Assembly (NCBI RefSeq): GCF_047948215.1
Contig: NC_134455.1
Coordinates: forward strand, 347,309,842-347,373,841
Direction of reading: 5' to 3'
DNA length: 64,000 nt
Source: Lycorma delicatula
Lineage: Eukaryota; Arthropoda; Insecta; Hemiptera; Fulgoridae
How positions within the stretch are numbered: position 1 is the first letter of the stretch; each line of letters begins with the position of its first letter. The notes beneath the pieces were generated by a model. That model made no database searches. It was given only the letters and a program-made list of their open reading frames with translations, and was not told the DNA's origin. The position numbers and the translations under genes are program-made. Shown here in pieces: positions 1-11,834 of the stretch.

Positions 1-375
1 TTATATTTGTGGTTGTGTTTAATGTTTCACCTTTATGTCTTTCATTTGGGTGGTTTGAGTTGTGTGTCGAACTCACTTGTCGCTCACTTGAATGTCGCTT
101 GCGGCATTCGCATCGGTGGCATCCTGGCCGAGGCGAGACTGTAATATGTCAACCGCCGTGATTTCTGAAGATGACTTCCGGTAAAGTCTATCAGGGCTAA
201 GTACGGAGAGGGTAGCGTGGCGGCCAGAAACGTCACAAGGTGGGTGTCTTTCTCTACGGGTCAGGATACATGTACGGTTCTGGGACCTATTTTATTCGTT
301 TTTGTCAGGTCAAAACCCATAAGATATCACTAAATCTGTCCCTTAATTAACGTCCTAAAAATGTTATCTGAGATT
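1..375. other. unassigned intergenic stretch
   Basis: No gene is recognised. The first 280 bases are less AT-rich than the surroundings and have no credible open frame. Bases 310-350 resemble the inner part of the palindromic element at 7117-7749 (both contain a CTTAATTAACG...CCTAAAAAT stretch), so part of this segment is probably old repeat DNA. Confidence 0.4.
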
Positions 376-545
376 TAAATCCTAGTAAACGTTTATTGCT
401 TTTATACGGATATGAATACTAGACAGTGATACCGGAGTACTTTGGTGGTTGGAATTCAGTTAACCATACGTCTCAGGAATGGTCGACCTGAATCTGTACG
501 AGACTACATCTCATTAACGTGTCATACATATCTACTCATCTTGTT
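376..545 (+). repeat. SINE family 1, degenerate 5'-truncated copy
   Basis: The body matches the fuller copies at 30866-31158 and 31993-32288: a TCCTAGTAAA stretch, a GAATACTAGA stretch, TTTGGTGGTTGG, TTAACCATACGTCTCAGGAATGG, and TGTACGAGACTACATCTCATT. The tRNA-like head is missing and the 3' tail has decayed. This is an old copy. Confidence 0.75.
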
Positions 546-651
546 GGGCCATGGAGGGTTGCATATTGTTCACTAATTGAACAGATTGCAATGTACTCCC
601 TAAAAATTATAAAACAGTGTTTAATTGCGCTTTCTGAGTTCAGATTTATTT

Positions 652-1062
652 TTACTTCCTTGTAAAAGAACAACGGAAATATCCATTTTGACCATTCCTG
701 AATCCATTTTGGCTAGTTTCAGTGTAACGTCTGTATGTCCGTATGTATCTCGCATTACTCAAAAAACAATTAGCTGTAGGATGTTGAAATTTTGGATTTA
801 GGACTATTGTAACATCTTGTGCTGCACCTCTCCTTTTAATTCAATCGTCTAAACCAAAAGTGTCCAAAAAAATCAAAATCCCAAAATTTTGGATTTTGGA
901 CTTTTTCTTAACTATAGTAATAAGCTCTCATTGAAAACTTTTCAACTGTATATCATAAGTTGTACTTATTTTCATTGGTTCCAGAGTTATAGCCAAATAA
1001 AGTTTTATTTGATGAAATATTTGGATTTTACAAGGGGAAGGCGGTTCGAATCAGACTTCATC
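652..1062 (+). repeat. MITE-like repeat starting ACTTCCTTGTA, truncated copy
   Basis: About 410 bases align along their length with 12251-12720. Both begin ACTTCCTTGTA, then share ACGGAAATATCCATTTTGA, GTAGGATGTTGAAATTTTGG, ATTAAGCTCTCATTGA-like and TTATAGCCAAATAAA segments and end near GAATCAGACTTCATCT. This copy lacks the right inverted terminus seen in the other one. No coding potential is seen; the small open frames inside are chance. Confidence 0.75.
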
Positions 1063-2531
1063 TCCTTTTTTTTAACTTTTTTTTTTTTTAATAATTAACG
1101 TTAATATTAATCTTACTTATCTTTTATTTTATAATTAATTTTGTATTTTATGAATGCTGCTCAGATCAATGTTTCACAACGGTTTCCTTTGTTCCATCCA
1201 GCCAAATACTGTGATAGTTGCTTTTCTTTTATCTATCCATTCGTGATGTGATCAGATTATGTAATATTATGTATCAATTGTAATAAAAGAATTATTTATT
1301 ACATAGTCTTTTAATGCTGGTGAATTATTTAGTGTAAGTAAAAAAATAAGTTACACTTTTAATTAAAAAAGCGGTTTCTCTGTATTTAGAATTTTTTTAG
1401 TCCTCTTCCTGTTTACCGAATAGTACATTAAATAACAGTGAATAGTAACTTAAATATATATTTCATTCGCTGAACTTATTGATTTAACAAATTATATCGA
1501 TTGGAAGAAAACAAAATATTGTCTGTCATTTTTGAGAAACGCTGTTTTTGGAGTATTTGTTATGTTTAAACGATTATCGCTTTATCCAGGTTTATTTTAA
1601 TTTTTTACTGTTTGTTTAAAATAAGATCAAGTTAATGAGTCTTGACTTTTAGCTAATGAAAATTATTCAGCATGTTTCTTTTTTCTACCTACTTTGTGCT
1701 TGTATTATCAATTCGCATATTTTTTAAAATAAAATCTATTCTATACTGTTAAAGTTTTTTTTTTTCATAATCATTCTCAGACCTACTCAATTACCATAAA
1801 TTTTAAATTAACTCTTTGAATTTTTTCTTTAAGTAATTATTTCTTTTATTTTGTTTCTTTTTTATCAGTGTTTTGGGGTTTGAAGACATACAAAGGAAAT
1901 AAAATATATTCTTGTTGTAACTGGGCACAATATATTCTTTTAACTTATATTATTTTAGTCTTAAGGTTAGAACAAATTTTATACGTCAGAAGGGAGCTGT
2001 TATATTGTCCGATAACTCTTTCCTTTCCTACCCACAGATGTTACGTACTTTTAAACCCAAGTGAATTTCAACAAAAATTTTGTTCACTTTTATTTCTTTA
2101 TTGTTTTGGATATTCTGAAATAAAATATTTATATATATATAATATATATATAACTTTTTAATCAGCATTTTTTACCGTATGGTGTATATATATTTTATTT
2201 ATTACTAAAAACACAAATATAATTTTTATTATCGTCTTATTATATATTTTTCATAGAAATATTTTTCCTAGATGTTTTGCCACATCAATGTATCAGCACC
2301 GTCAGGGAATGCCCACATCACGTTTAGTTAGACTTACACACAAAAAACGCATAACATAATATCACAATATTACAAATTAAAGTATATATATATTTAAAAA
2401 AGCACTCAAAATTGCCGTGTTATCCGGTCTACGATTAGGCATGAACTAATAGTAAAAAATACATATATATACACCGGGTAGCTGAAAAGTAACTTACACC
2501 TCTACTAACTTTTTTTTATAATTGAAATAAC
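1063..2531. other. AT-rich DNA without recognised gene
   Basis: Long A/T runs and short TA repeats (2126-2152) dominate. Open frames here (for example 1868-2161) are low-complexity and resemble no family I know. The stretch ends at the TA target site of the mariner element. Confidence 0.5.
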
Positions 2532-3862
2532 TACGAGGGATATCTCTAAAGACCGCTGGTAAATTTTTCTCCTTAAGGTTGGCAAACCTGTACCGTTCAT
2601 GGGCACGCTAGTAATATATACACAGGATTGTGTTCTATAAGTTGTCGCGTTGTAGTATCTTTAATTACGTGTGAGTTATTATTACATTATGAAATGAATA
2701 GGAAAATCAATGATGCCGCCGACTGTTAAATACGCGGAGTCATACGTTTTTTAAACCATCAAATTCAGTCGTTAAGCCGTCTGAAATTCGTAGGCAGTCA
2801 GTTGCTGTGTACGGTCATAATGAAATGAAAGAAAGAAACGTCCGAAAATGGTGTGAGAGGTTTAGAAATAGCAGAATTAATGTGCACAACGTTTGGGGAG
2901 GCCCTCGTTAACCAGTGAGGATTTGTTGAAACGCGTCTATGATGAAATCAGAAAAGATCGTCGCTCAACGATTTCCGACCTGGCACTTCTTTTTCCTGAT
3001 GTTTCAAGAGCTGTTATCGGTCGCATTGATCATGATTCTTTAAGCTTCAGAAAGGTTTGTGCACGTCGGGTACCGCACGTCATAACGGAACGTCACAAAA
3101 AAATTCGAATGGAATCTGCTTTGGAATTTTTGATGCGCTACACAGAAAAAGGTGATGAGTTCCGTAATTTGATTGTTACCGGCGATGAAACACGGATTTC
3201 ATATTACACGCAAGAGAAAACGGCAGTCGGGTGAATGGCGTCATCCTCAATCACCAACCAGACCGACAAAGGTCAAGCCACAGCGATTTGGACGCAAACT
3301 AATAGCCACAGCCTTTTGGGATCTGTTTGGCATACTTCTGATTGATTTCATGTCACGTGGAACGACTATAAATGCAGAAGCCTACTGTGAAACCCTACAT
3401 AAATTACGGCGCGCCATTCAAAATCGGTGACATGGACGGCTGATCGACGGCGTCGTCCTGTAGCACGATAATTCACGTCCACATTTTGCGGGTCCGAAAC
3501 GTGATTTACTGAGAACATTTGGATGGGAAATTTACGATCACCCACCATATATTCCGGACTTAGCTTCTTCTGATTACCATTTGTTCGGGAAATTGAAAGA
3601 ATTTTTGGATGGTAAGCTATTCGCGGGTGACAATGAACTTAATAATGTTGTTAATCAAAAGATAAATGGACTAGCGGCAGAAGAATACGACGAGGGTATA
3701 TTGTAGCTAGTGTATCGCTACGATGAATGTCTTAATTCATGAGGCAATTATATAGAGAAGTAGTATAACGTAGGTTTAAGTAAAATAAAAAATATTTATA
3801 AAGTTTTCAGAATAAATGTTTTTACAATGACACGGTCTTTATTTTAGAGATAACCTCTCGTA
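2532..3862 (+). mobile_element. mariner element, full length with both termini, inactive
   Basis: A complete mariner-size unit of about 1.33 kb. It is bounded by TA dinucleotides (2532-2533 and 3861-3862), as expected of Tc1/mariner target-site duplications. The termini are imperfect inverted repeats: CGAGGGATATCTCTAAAGACC on the left, and CGAGAGGTTATCTCTAAAA then AAAGACCG when the right end is reverse-complemented. The transposase frame inside is broken by frameshifts and stops, so this copy is an inactive fossil. Family assignment comes from the transposase motifs in the next entry. Confidence 0.9.
2710..3763 (+). pseudogene. mariner transposase (DD34D), frameshifted
   Basis: The element's transposase, which would bind the inverted repeats and cut and paste the element. 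In order one sees the paired helix-turn-helix N-terminus (EIRRQSVAVYGHNEMKERNV, RKWCERFRN), GRPS near 2895, the WVPH-type linker (VCARRVPHVI), the first catalytic block TGDET (about 3179-3193), RQSGEWRHP, and NAEAYCETL. The second block HDN follows near 3460, then HPPYIPDLASSDYHLF (about 3538-3585) and GNYIEK before the stop at 3761-3763. There are 34 residues between the second and third catalytic Asp, the DD34D spacing of mariner. At least three frameshifts and an in-frame stop show it is dead. The largest intact pieces are 2893-3234 and 3173-3430. The start at 2710 is approximate. Confidence 0.9.
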
Positions 3863-5690
3863 AATGCGGTAATTCTCCGATAAGATGGGCTAACGCAGTT
3901 AGTCCTAATTTAGGGTAGTCTCACTCATACCTTCAGATGAGTGTGGTGGGAAGGGTGGCTCAAAAATTTTAAATGCGATAAATGGCCATTTGAAATATAA
4001 TTTATAGAGCTCGATGAGACGAGAAAAATAATACAATTAAAGCTAGATTCTTAGAGGGGGATGTAAGTTATATTTTAGCCAGTCGGTGTGTATGCATATA
4101 TATATATGGGTCGTTTAATCCGCTCCAGAGTCGTAGAACTTCCCTCTAACCCCTTGAATCCCCGTAGTGTTCATTACCCTCATGGTTGTGAGAATAATAC
4201 TGATAAATAACAATTAAAGAATTCAGGCTTTATAGAAATCTGAAAAAGAAACTAAATTACAAAAAACATAATATTATAGTAACCAAAGTACTCACACCTT
4301 TGACGACGAAAAATTCATAACATATTTCTGTTTCTATGGTGACAGAAATATTGTAATGAAATAAAAGGATTAATCTTTTTTTTTTCTTGAATATCCTTAA
4401 TTCACAACATCACCCCCAAGGGGCTAGGGCCTCGGCTTTTGGCTTACACCTGCCCCGGGGTAACTTGAGTGTATTATGCTAATTTGAAGCCAATCAGTTG
4501 GTTGGTTCTCGCGTGATGCTGTGGCAAACAAACAGACAAACTTTCGACTATGTATAAAAGATATTTATGTATGTTTCTACATAAGGTTTACCTTACTTAC
4601 TTTTTTATATTTTTCCGTGGAAATAAATGTATATACTTTTCGTAACAACTGGTTACTAATCAATAATGATGGAAGAGAGGAAAGAAGAATAAAATATATA
4701 AATGGTTTTACATACATACGTAATTTTTTATTTACAAATCTTTCATTTGGTTATTTATAAAAACATTCTCTACAAAAAAAAAAGTGTTATCAAAACTCAG
4801 TTTGTTTAGTAAAGAGTAAAGTTTGAACATAAAAAAGGATTTAATTTAAAATTTCCACCTTTATTTAAAGTCTGTTTAAAAATTTGTTTACTGATCAATA
4901 TCAAATTTTATATTTACTTAATAAACCCGGTTATAAAGGTAGGTATTTAAATTAAAGTGTTTTTCAGTTTAAAGATTTAAGGAGTAATTTAAATATTAAT
5001 TTGACCATTTATTACGTAGTTTACGTTTTATTACTTCTTTAATTTTTAAATACTATTTTATTAATAATTAAATTACTATGAGATGTACATTTTTATTAAT
5101 CAACATATTAAATGTTTCAGTTGCAAAGTTATTAAAATAAATTATATTAATATCTTGTTGATGTGTGATAGGTTTTATCAGGATTATGTTACTAGCATAA
5201 GAGTACGAATTATTATGTAATATAACTTGTTTAATTGTTATTTTCCAACTCATTCCACTGAGTTGGTTATGCACCAGCGGCTAATTTTAGTTTCCTTTTC
5301 GTCTCATACCCTATTTCAGATTTCTTTAACGCTCATAACTTTTAGAGATAATTTGAATTTAGTGGCCGCTCTTGTTTAATAAATTTCTATTTATTTTTTT
5401 TTTTTTAATTTAACTTTTATTACCATAATTTTCATAATATTAATGAAAAATAAATAAACTTATTTTGTTTTTCTTAAAATAAAAAAAATTTTAGGGCAGA
5501 AAATAATTTTACAGAAGAGCAACTAATAAGCTGCCCTTTTATTATATTTATGAGTAGTATTTTTTTTTATGTCGCAGTATATTGTTCCATTAAACAGTTA
5601 AAATAATGTTATTAATTTTCTGTTATATTTTAATCATTTTTTAAATAGGTGATAACAAATAAATCTTTCTAAGTCATTGCTTAAAATACC
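3863..5690. other. AT-rich DNA without recognised gene
   Basis: I find no gene. Two less AT-rich patches (3890-4190 and 4400-4520) look like decayed repeat DNA, but I cannot classify them. The rest is A/T-rich with scattered homopolymers. Confidence 0.45.
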
Positions 5691-6540
5691 TGAAGTTTCG
5701 AAAAGGACTTCACAACTTTAAAAATATATAAAAAATGTATTTAGATAACTACAAATTTGGTTGAGGTCTCACTTCATAGAGACATACATCAAGTTTGTGA
5801 CCCAACTTCGGTTCGGCATGGCTTCCATTTTTAATACGACATACATCCCACCTGAAGTCATTCCAGATTGTAGCCAGCAAGTCGACCGTTACCTCTGTAA
5901 CAGCGGCTTTTATTCGAAGTCTTGCTCAACAAGATCAGCAGACAAAGATTGTACGTAAACCCTATCTTTAATGAAACCCCACAGGAAAACTCAAGCTGGG
6001 TCAAATCTGGGGAACGAGGTGACAATGCGATTGCACTTTCACGACCGAACCACCGACCTGAGGATCAAGTATCAAGAAAATTTCGGACTTTGTGAGATGG
6101 TGCTCCGTCCTGCTGTTAGTGATGTCGTCCATCTTGGTCATCATCGTCCAAATGAGGAATTAAAAGATTTTGAAGCACCTCCAGATAAACGGTACCTTCT
6201 AAACGAAGTACAACCTGTCTCAACGAAAGTTTGTTGCGAAGAGTAAATTGTACGCCTACTAGGAGGCTCCCTACTGTACCCTCTACGAAAATTACGTTGA
6301 ACTGCAGTATCTGACTGCTAGTCGTGAAACCAAATCACATAGCGAGCACGTTCCGCACCAGTAAATGTATCCGATTTTACGAGTAACAACACTGGTGATA
6401 AAGCGGGTGGCCAAATTTGGTTACAATGAACTACAAATGTGTGTTTTTCTATGAAGTGAGACCTCAACCGAATCTGTAAGTTATCTAAATAAATCTTTAT
6501 ATCCTTTTAAAGTTGTAAAGTTCTTTCCGAATCACCCAAT
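5691..6540 (-). mobile_element. DUF4817-type Tc1/mariner-superfamily element, internally deleted
   Basis: The two ends are inverted repeats of roughly 85-90 bases (about 5691-5785 and 6455-6540). They share ACAACTTTAAAA, ATTTAGATAACT and GGTTGAGGTCTCACTTCATA. On the minus strand the interior holds broken transposase pieces: a YSREPPSRRTIYSSQQTF-like N-terminal helix-turn-helix part, and a C-terminal part with FLWGFIKDRVYV followed by SADLVEQ and a terminal GGMYVVLKMEA stretch. The middle of the DDE core is missing, which explains the 850 bp length against about 1.3 kb for the sister copy at 18690-19998. It is a non-autonomous deletion derivative of the same family. Confidence 0.8.
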
Positions 6541-7116
6541 ACATAAAAAACACTGATAGAAGAGCTTTTAAGACTGAATCATAAATTAAAAACTTAATAA
6601 AATTTAGGAATTTTTAAATAACTTTTCAATAATTATAAAAAAAAAATGATACTGTTACGACGAATCGATTTATATTATTTCTGTATACGATCACCAAACT
6701 CTCATACCCCGTTGGTGTAACAAATCAAAATTTTAAATGGAAAAAATAGTGTTATGAAAAGTAATTTTAAAGAGCATTTAATAAAATAAACCCTTTGACA
6801 TTAAAACTTAGGTTTACGACAACTCTTATCAAAATGGCGGTCATATAATGGTTTTTACAATTACATTCACAATTTATATGTAGTTCTTTTAAATAATATC
6901 TTAACAAAAAAAAAAAAATTAATTAAAAAGATAAAATTTTACAAATGCTTCTTTTACAAAATGATATATTATTCGATATGAACATTACATAAGGTCTGTA
7001 CTATTATTCTGAAACTAACTGTGAAATCTGTTAGATGTTTACCATTTTGTTTAGTATTGTTTCGTAGTCTGAAGTATTTTACGTTATAATTTTTGTTTCT
7101 CAATGCTCTTTAAAAT
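6541..7116. other. AT-rich DNA without recognised gene
   Basis: No gene. A motif near 6830 (AAAATGGCGGTCATATAATGG) recurs loosely near 8105 (CAATATGGTGGCCATTATAC) on the other side of the palindromic element. That hints the palindrome landed inside an older repeat. Confidence 0.35.
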
Positions 7117-7749
7117 TATGCAGAATATATCACGAAGTTCTCCCGGGACTTTCATAACATATTCTACTCGAGGAAATAATGGGAAAAGTTTGTCGTATAA
7201 ATATATGTTATAAAATGCTTCGTTTGAGAGTTACGTGAAAGATTTCACTCGGATTTCAGCTACCCCGTTGAAATGAGGTATTATGGAAATTGATTTCTTA
7301 TGGCTTTTGACTCTGTAGATTGAATAAAATAGGTACCAGAACCGTATTGGCAGTAGTTTTTGAGATATCTGGGGTAAAAACCAATCGTTTTTTTAAGTTT
7401 ATGTTCAGTAAACTTGTTAAATGAGTAATAGATACAAAATAAAGCTTGTAGAGACTTTAATTTTGAACAAGATTATGTAAGATAAGATTATGTATGCCAA
7501 AAACAGGATTTTTTACCCCAGTTTAAAACCATCAAAAAATTTCTAAGTTTGTTACTTAATTAACGACCTAAAAATTTCAGAACGACCTCATTTCACCGGG
7601 TAGCTGTAATCCGAACGAAATCTTTCACAAGCCGTAACTCGAAAACGAATCATTTGAGGACATACATTTATATAAACTTTTTCCATTATTTTCACGCGTA
7701 GAATAGGTTATGAAAGTTGCATGAGAATTTCGTGGTACACTCTGTGTAT
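7117..7749. repeat. foldback MITE-like element (about 630 bp palindrome)
   Basis: The left arm (7117-7284) and right arm (7585-7749) are inverted copies. Starting from each end they share TATGCAGAATAT.TCACGA / TACACAGAGTGTACCACGA, CTTTCATAACATATTCTAC / CTTTCATAACCTATTCTAC, and AAATAATGG.AAAAGTTT. They also share TGAAAGATTTC.CTCGGAT and AGCTACCC.GTGAAATGAGG. The centre also pairs loosely around the GGGGTAAAAA stretches. There is no coding capacity. Half-copies are at 16868-17700 and 35957-36265. The transposase that moves it is unknown; the TACAGAGTG-like tips are shared in style with the element at 14385-16862. Confidence 0.8.
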
Positions 7750-8925
7750 TATAACCCTACTCTTTCCGTTTAAAATTTTACTGTTGCCTCTGAATGCTTG
7801 AGGGTGTAATGCGGTTGTGGTTTCATATCAAAAATAGGTTGTTTCAAAATAGGACCTTTAATTAAATTTTATTTTAACCCTCGACAAACGGAAGGGACTG
7901 ATTCAGGAGATCAAAATAAACAAAAATTTTCATGTGGATAAATATCCTACCTGGCTTATGTTTTATCTATCTGTCGTTTTGCGTTTTTTCCTTTAAAGAT
8001 TTATATCATAAGAACGATTGGAGATATTTTGATAAAATTTGGTTTTTATATATACGAAAGCACCTTGTACAATTATTTTTTTAAATTTTACTTTTAAAAT
8101 TTTCAATATGGTGGCCATTATACTTTTTTTACCATTTGAGTATAAGAATAAAATATTTATTTATTTACTTGGTTTCTTTTAAAATCTTTTTATTGTTATT
8201 TCAAGATATATCGTTACAAAATGTTTAATAATTGATAAAAACCTCTTTTTTATTCGTCAATTTAAATTATTTATTCTTCTCTAAGTATTATATTAAAATT
8301 TATTTTTTCTTTCACTCAATAAAATGAGGAAATTATTTATTACTTTGTTCTTTAAGTTTTTTTTTTTATTTTATTCCTTTTTAGAAAACTACATAAGTGA
8401 AATATTTCTTACTTCTTACACCATTATCCATATTTTATCCTAATTTGAAAAGTTTTTTATTCCAATGGATTTACAAGTCATTTTCTTCATAAAAATCTTT
8501 GTTTATGAATTATTTATATTTATAAAGATATTTCAGTGAATAAAAAGTTATGGATATTTTATAATACAAGATATTAAATGTATTTTTAATTTTTTTTTTT
8601 TGTACTCCTTTATCAGTGTAGGCTGTATCAAGGGAACATCCACATCTATGAGGGATTTTAATAACGATACAAATAGCGAAAAAATTATTTAACAGAATAA
8701 AGTGAAACTGTCTGTGTTCAAGATGACATAACTGTCATAGAAAATATCACCTGTTTGAAAACAATTTCTATTGTTATAACTTAATTTATTTCAAAATATC
8801 GTCTCCGCTTGAAACGTGTATCTTGGAAGAATAGCGAGCTGTGATAAGATTTTTATTTTCTAAAAGTGTAAAACCGGCCGTAATTCACTAGCGGATGATA
8901 AATCAAATTTTTATAAACCTTGCAA
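7750..8925. other. AT-rich DNA without recognised gene
   Basis: No gene is recognised. It contains several poly-T runs (for example 8589-8600). The last part (8630-8925) may include the 5' untranslated part of the mariner relic that follows. Confidence 0.4.
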
Positions 8926-10175
8926 ATTTTTATAAATAAATCAAACAGTTTAAATCGATAGAACAAGTGTCCGCAGGTGAAGACCGGTCCGGTGGAAGTT
9001 CGACTTACGTTTTTCAAAATTGCATTAATGATTTTATACGCAAAGACAGAAGCATTAATATTTGGGAAATCGTTAAAATTTTTAGTGCCAGTACTGGCAT
9101 GTACATACTGTTATCCATGATAAGCTTAATTATCTAAAAATACTTAAAGATTTTAAAAAGTGTTGAAGGTGGATTCTGAAACGGTTGACTAAAAATTACA
9201 AAGACATCCGAATTTACATTTGTATGGAACTTAAACAGTTATTTTGAAAAAAGCTTTTGTAGAACGCATAAACTCGTAATAAAAAACTTTCATTTTATTA
9301 TTTTAAACCGGAATCAGAACATCTGAGTTTGTCATGAAAGAAAATATTCAAAATCTAAGCATCAGCCGGTAATGTAACGCTAACGATTATAAAATCGTTA
9401 TAACCGCAATTTATTGCGGTTATTTGGAAGAAAAAAGTATAATCAACAGCGAATACTATTATTACATTCAGTAAAATAAAGAGAAACCCTTAATAAGGAG
9501 GGAACGTTATGGTTCTCTGTTAAAAAGTATAATTTTTCTTCATGATAACACCCGTCCCGTTACCGCTCAAAAGAAAGCCGAAGCTATTCAAAATTTGGAT
9601 CAATATATATTGCGACATCCACCTTCTTTTCTTTTCTTTTTCTTTTTTCTGTTTAGCCTCCGGTAACTACCTTTCAGATAATACTTCAGAGAATGATATG
9701 TATGCGTGTAAATGAAGTGTAGTCTTGTACAGTCTCAGTTCGACCATTCCTGAGATGTGTGGTTAATTGAAACCCAACCACCAAAGAACACCGGTATCCA
9801 CGATCTAGTATTCAAATCCGTGTTAAAATAACTGACTTTACTAGGACTTGAGACGCTGGAACTCTCGACTTCCAAATCAGCTGATTTGGGAAGACGCGTT
9901 CACCACTAGACCAACCCGGTGGGTCTGCGACATCCACCTTACTGTCCCTTTCTCGCACATTTGATTGTTTTTCTTTTATCGATCCTTAAAGAGGTTTTAC
10001 GTGACACAGAGTTTGGCAACAGTACGGTACAAGAATATGGTCCAGACATCGAGTTGAATAATTCTTTATTACTGGCTTAAGAAAGTTCACGGAAAGACAA
10101 TTGGCAAAATGTAGTCGGGGATTATGTTGAAAAGTTGGGTCAGTTTTATTTTAATTCAATAAAAAATCATTTTTC
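8926..10175 (+). pseudogene. mariner transposase relic, split by a SINE
   Basis: A heavily decayed mariner transposase in shifting plus-strand frames. At 8965-9110 I read DRSGGSSTYVF then IRKDRSINIWEIVKIFSAST, equivalent to the GRPST and second helix-turn-helix region of mariner. Near 9440-9470 is INSEYYYYIQ, the INAERYCE-type block. At 9538-9600 is LHDNTRPVTAQKKAEAIQNL, the second catalytic Asp block. Then comes HPP, interrupted by the SINE 9626-9925, resuming in the YSPDLA-like region at 9926 and ending with GDYVEK near 10125. Without the SINE the element is close to mariner length. Many stops and shifts: an old copy, dead before or after the SINE landed. Confidence 0.8.
9626..9925 (-). mobile_element. 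SINE family 1, full length, with 15 bp target-site duplication
   Basis: A minus-strand tRNA-derived SINE. Read on its own strand it starts CCCACCGGGTTGGTCTAGTG, holds the A-box-like TGGTCTAGTGG, the perfect palindrome CCAAATCAGCTGATTTGG, a degenerate B box, then the shared family body and the GGAGGCTAAACAG tail ending in A-rich sequence. It is flanked by identical 15-base copies of TGCGACATCCACCTT (9611-9625 and 9926-9940). That is the signature of LINE-machinery target-primed insertion. The target is the mariner transposase just upstream of its third catalytic Asp. Confidence 0.93.
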
Positions 10176-10330
10176 TGTAATTTTTTGTCTTTAATCGACC
10201 TTCGTATTTACATGATATATTTTATATGACCGATATTTGGATGTGTTGGGATATTAATGATAAAAAACAAAATTTATTTCAGTTTATTTTATTGTATCCA
10301 ATACAGCAAATTTACAGATTAAATAATTTT

Positions 10331-10477
10331 TTTTTTTTTTGTTTAACTCCGGGACACCATTGTTCGGTTTTGCTTTAGAGGATGAGATGAATGATTTGTA
10401 GCGTGTGTGAAAATGCCATGCCTGACCGGAATTTGAACCCGGGACCTCCGAGACGCTACCACTCGCGCCACGGATTA
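10331..10477 (-). mobile_element. SINE family 2
   Basis: On the minus strand it begins TCCGTGGCGCGAGTGGTAGC (A-box-like) and carries GGGTTCAAATTCC (B-box-like), then CATGGCATTTTCACACACGCT, a CATCTCATCCTCTAAAGCAA stretch, and a GGAGTTAAAC plus poly-A tail. It matches the copy at 17170-17321. The head resembles a tRNA, but the body and tail identify a SINE rather than a functional tRNA gene. Confidence 0.85.
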
Positions 10478-10582
10478 TATAGTTTAACTTTATTAATCTG
10501 TTAGTAATTACTCTCCAACACTGGTTTATGATATGTGAGAATTATAAAAATATGCTAAACTTACTAGTGAAATTTAAAAATG

Positions 10583-11462
10583 CTTGAACTGTGGGTTGCT
10601 TCTGATGCACGGCTTACACATACAACTTAATTTAAAATATTTATCATTTTATTTAAATATAACATTTTTTCGTGTATTTAATTCAGTGATTCTAACTAAA
10701 GGAGGCGCATACAGTATTTAATTCGCGCGGGTGTGGCGGTACTAGCGGCGACGGTCGACACTAACTAAACTAATGTAATTTCACACTTGCGTACAACAAA
10801 TTTCACTCGTACGGTCGGCGAACTGGTGTAGACGCGAGGCTTAACTTACCAGGTACCGAGTCGACCGGGCGATCAAGTTCGAGACCCAGCCGCACCGAGT
10901 TACTAGTTTACACTTTAAATATTATTAATTTATTTAATTCTATCGCTTATCTGTGACGTCACAACATAGCAGATGACTACAACAGCTTTTTTTTGAGGGG
11001 AGATTTGATTTTTCAAAATCATTTTTTCTGCAAATATTGTTGTTTTTTAGTTGTTAAAAAATATTCCTTAGAAAAATATGACCTTAATTAGGCGAAATCT
11101 CGAGTTACTGGGGGTGACCTTGATCTACAGCCTCATTCTCGTGACCTTTTAAATTGAAAATTTAATGGCATCAATATAGAAATAATTGTGGTATACATAG
11201 TGGTATATATGGAAGTAATTTGATCGAGTTTGGTCAAAATTGGTCGAGTAGTTTGGGATATATAAGGTGATCTACAGGCCAATACTGAACGTACACACGT
11301 ATATACGAACATTAACATCCGGAATATTTCCATCCCGTTTTTTGAGTTCCTTATGTGTCAAAACGTCAAGATCCAGTGAAAATCGCAAATGCCCAAACTG
11401 GACCGATTACAATAATTTCCCTTTAAAGCTCTGCTACAGCACTATCTAAAAGCGGAAAGTAA
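10583..11462 (+). repeat. about 0.9 kb dispersed repeat with tRNA-like block, copy 1
   Basis: Aligns end to end with 28535-29432 (minus) and, with an internal deletion, with 25030-25595. Shared landmarks are AACTGTGGGTT, GATGCACGGCTTACACA, TTTAAATATTAT, GACGTCACA-like, GTTTGGTCAAAAT, and TTCCTTATGTGTCAAAACGTC, ending in GCACTATCTAAAAG. A tRNA-like block sits at 10816-10895 (A-box-like CTGGTGTAGACGCGAGG and B-box-like GTTCGAGACCC). A TG/CA-rich spot near 11292 is expanded to long microsatellites in the other copies. No protein-coding frame; class unknown (SINE-like or other non-autonomous element). Confidence 0.8.
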
Positions 11463-11834
11463 TATAAATATTTCCTAATGAAATACGTAACTATGAATTC
11501 GTATAATCCAAATTCAATTGAGATTGCAAACGTTTATAAAAATTCTTCTTTTGCGTTGTCTCAACGTTAAAAACACGACATACTACCATGGGTATTTCAG
11601 TTTCAAGATTGTTAATATTCCCGTTTCAGAATATTTATGGAACCAAGGGTCAGCCAAATAAGAAATGGACTTTTGTTTTCCCGGCTCATATACAATGATC
11701 CCTGGAGACTAAAGTTTTATGAGTAGTCTGGTGCGGCGAGATACTGAAGGAGGAAATGTGGGGAAGGGATGGACATTCCAGGAGCCCCGGCATTTACGTT
11801 TTTTTGATCAGTACCATCACGTCATAACAAGAGA

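Noticed and set aside
10816..10895. Possible tRNA gene in the 0.9 kb repeat
   Set aside because: A and B boxes are recognisable, but the acceptor stem does not pair and the block is part of a dispersed repeat also at 29075-29155.
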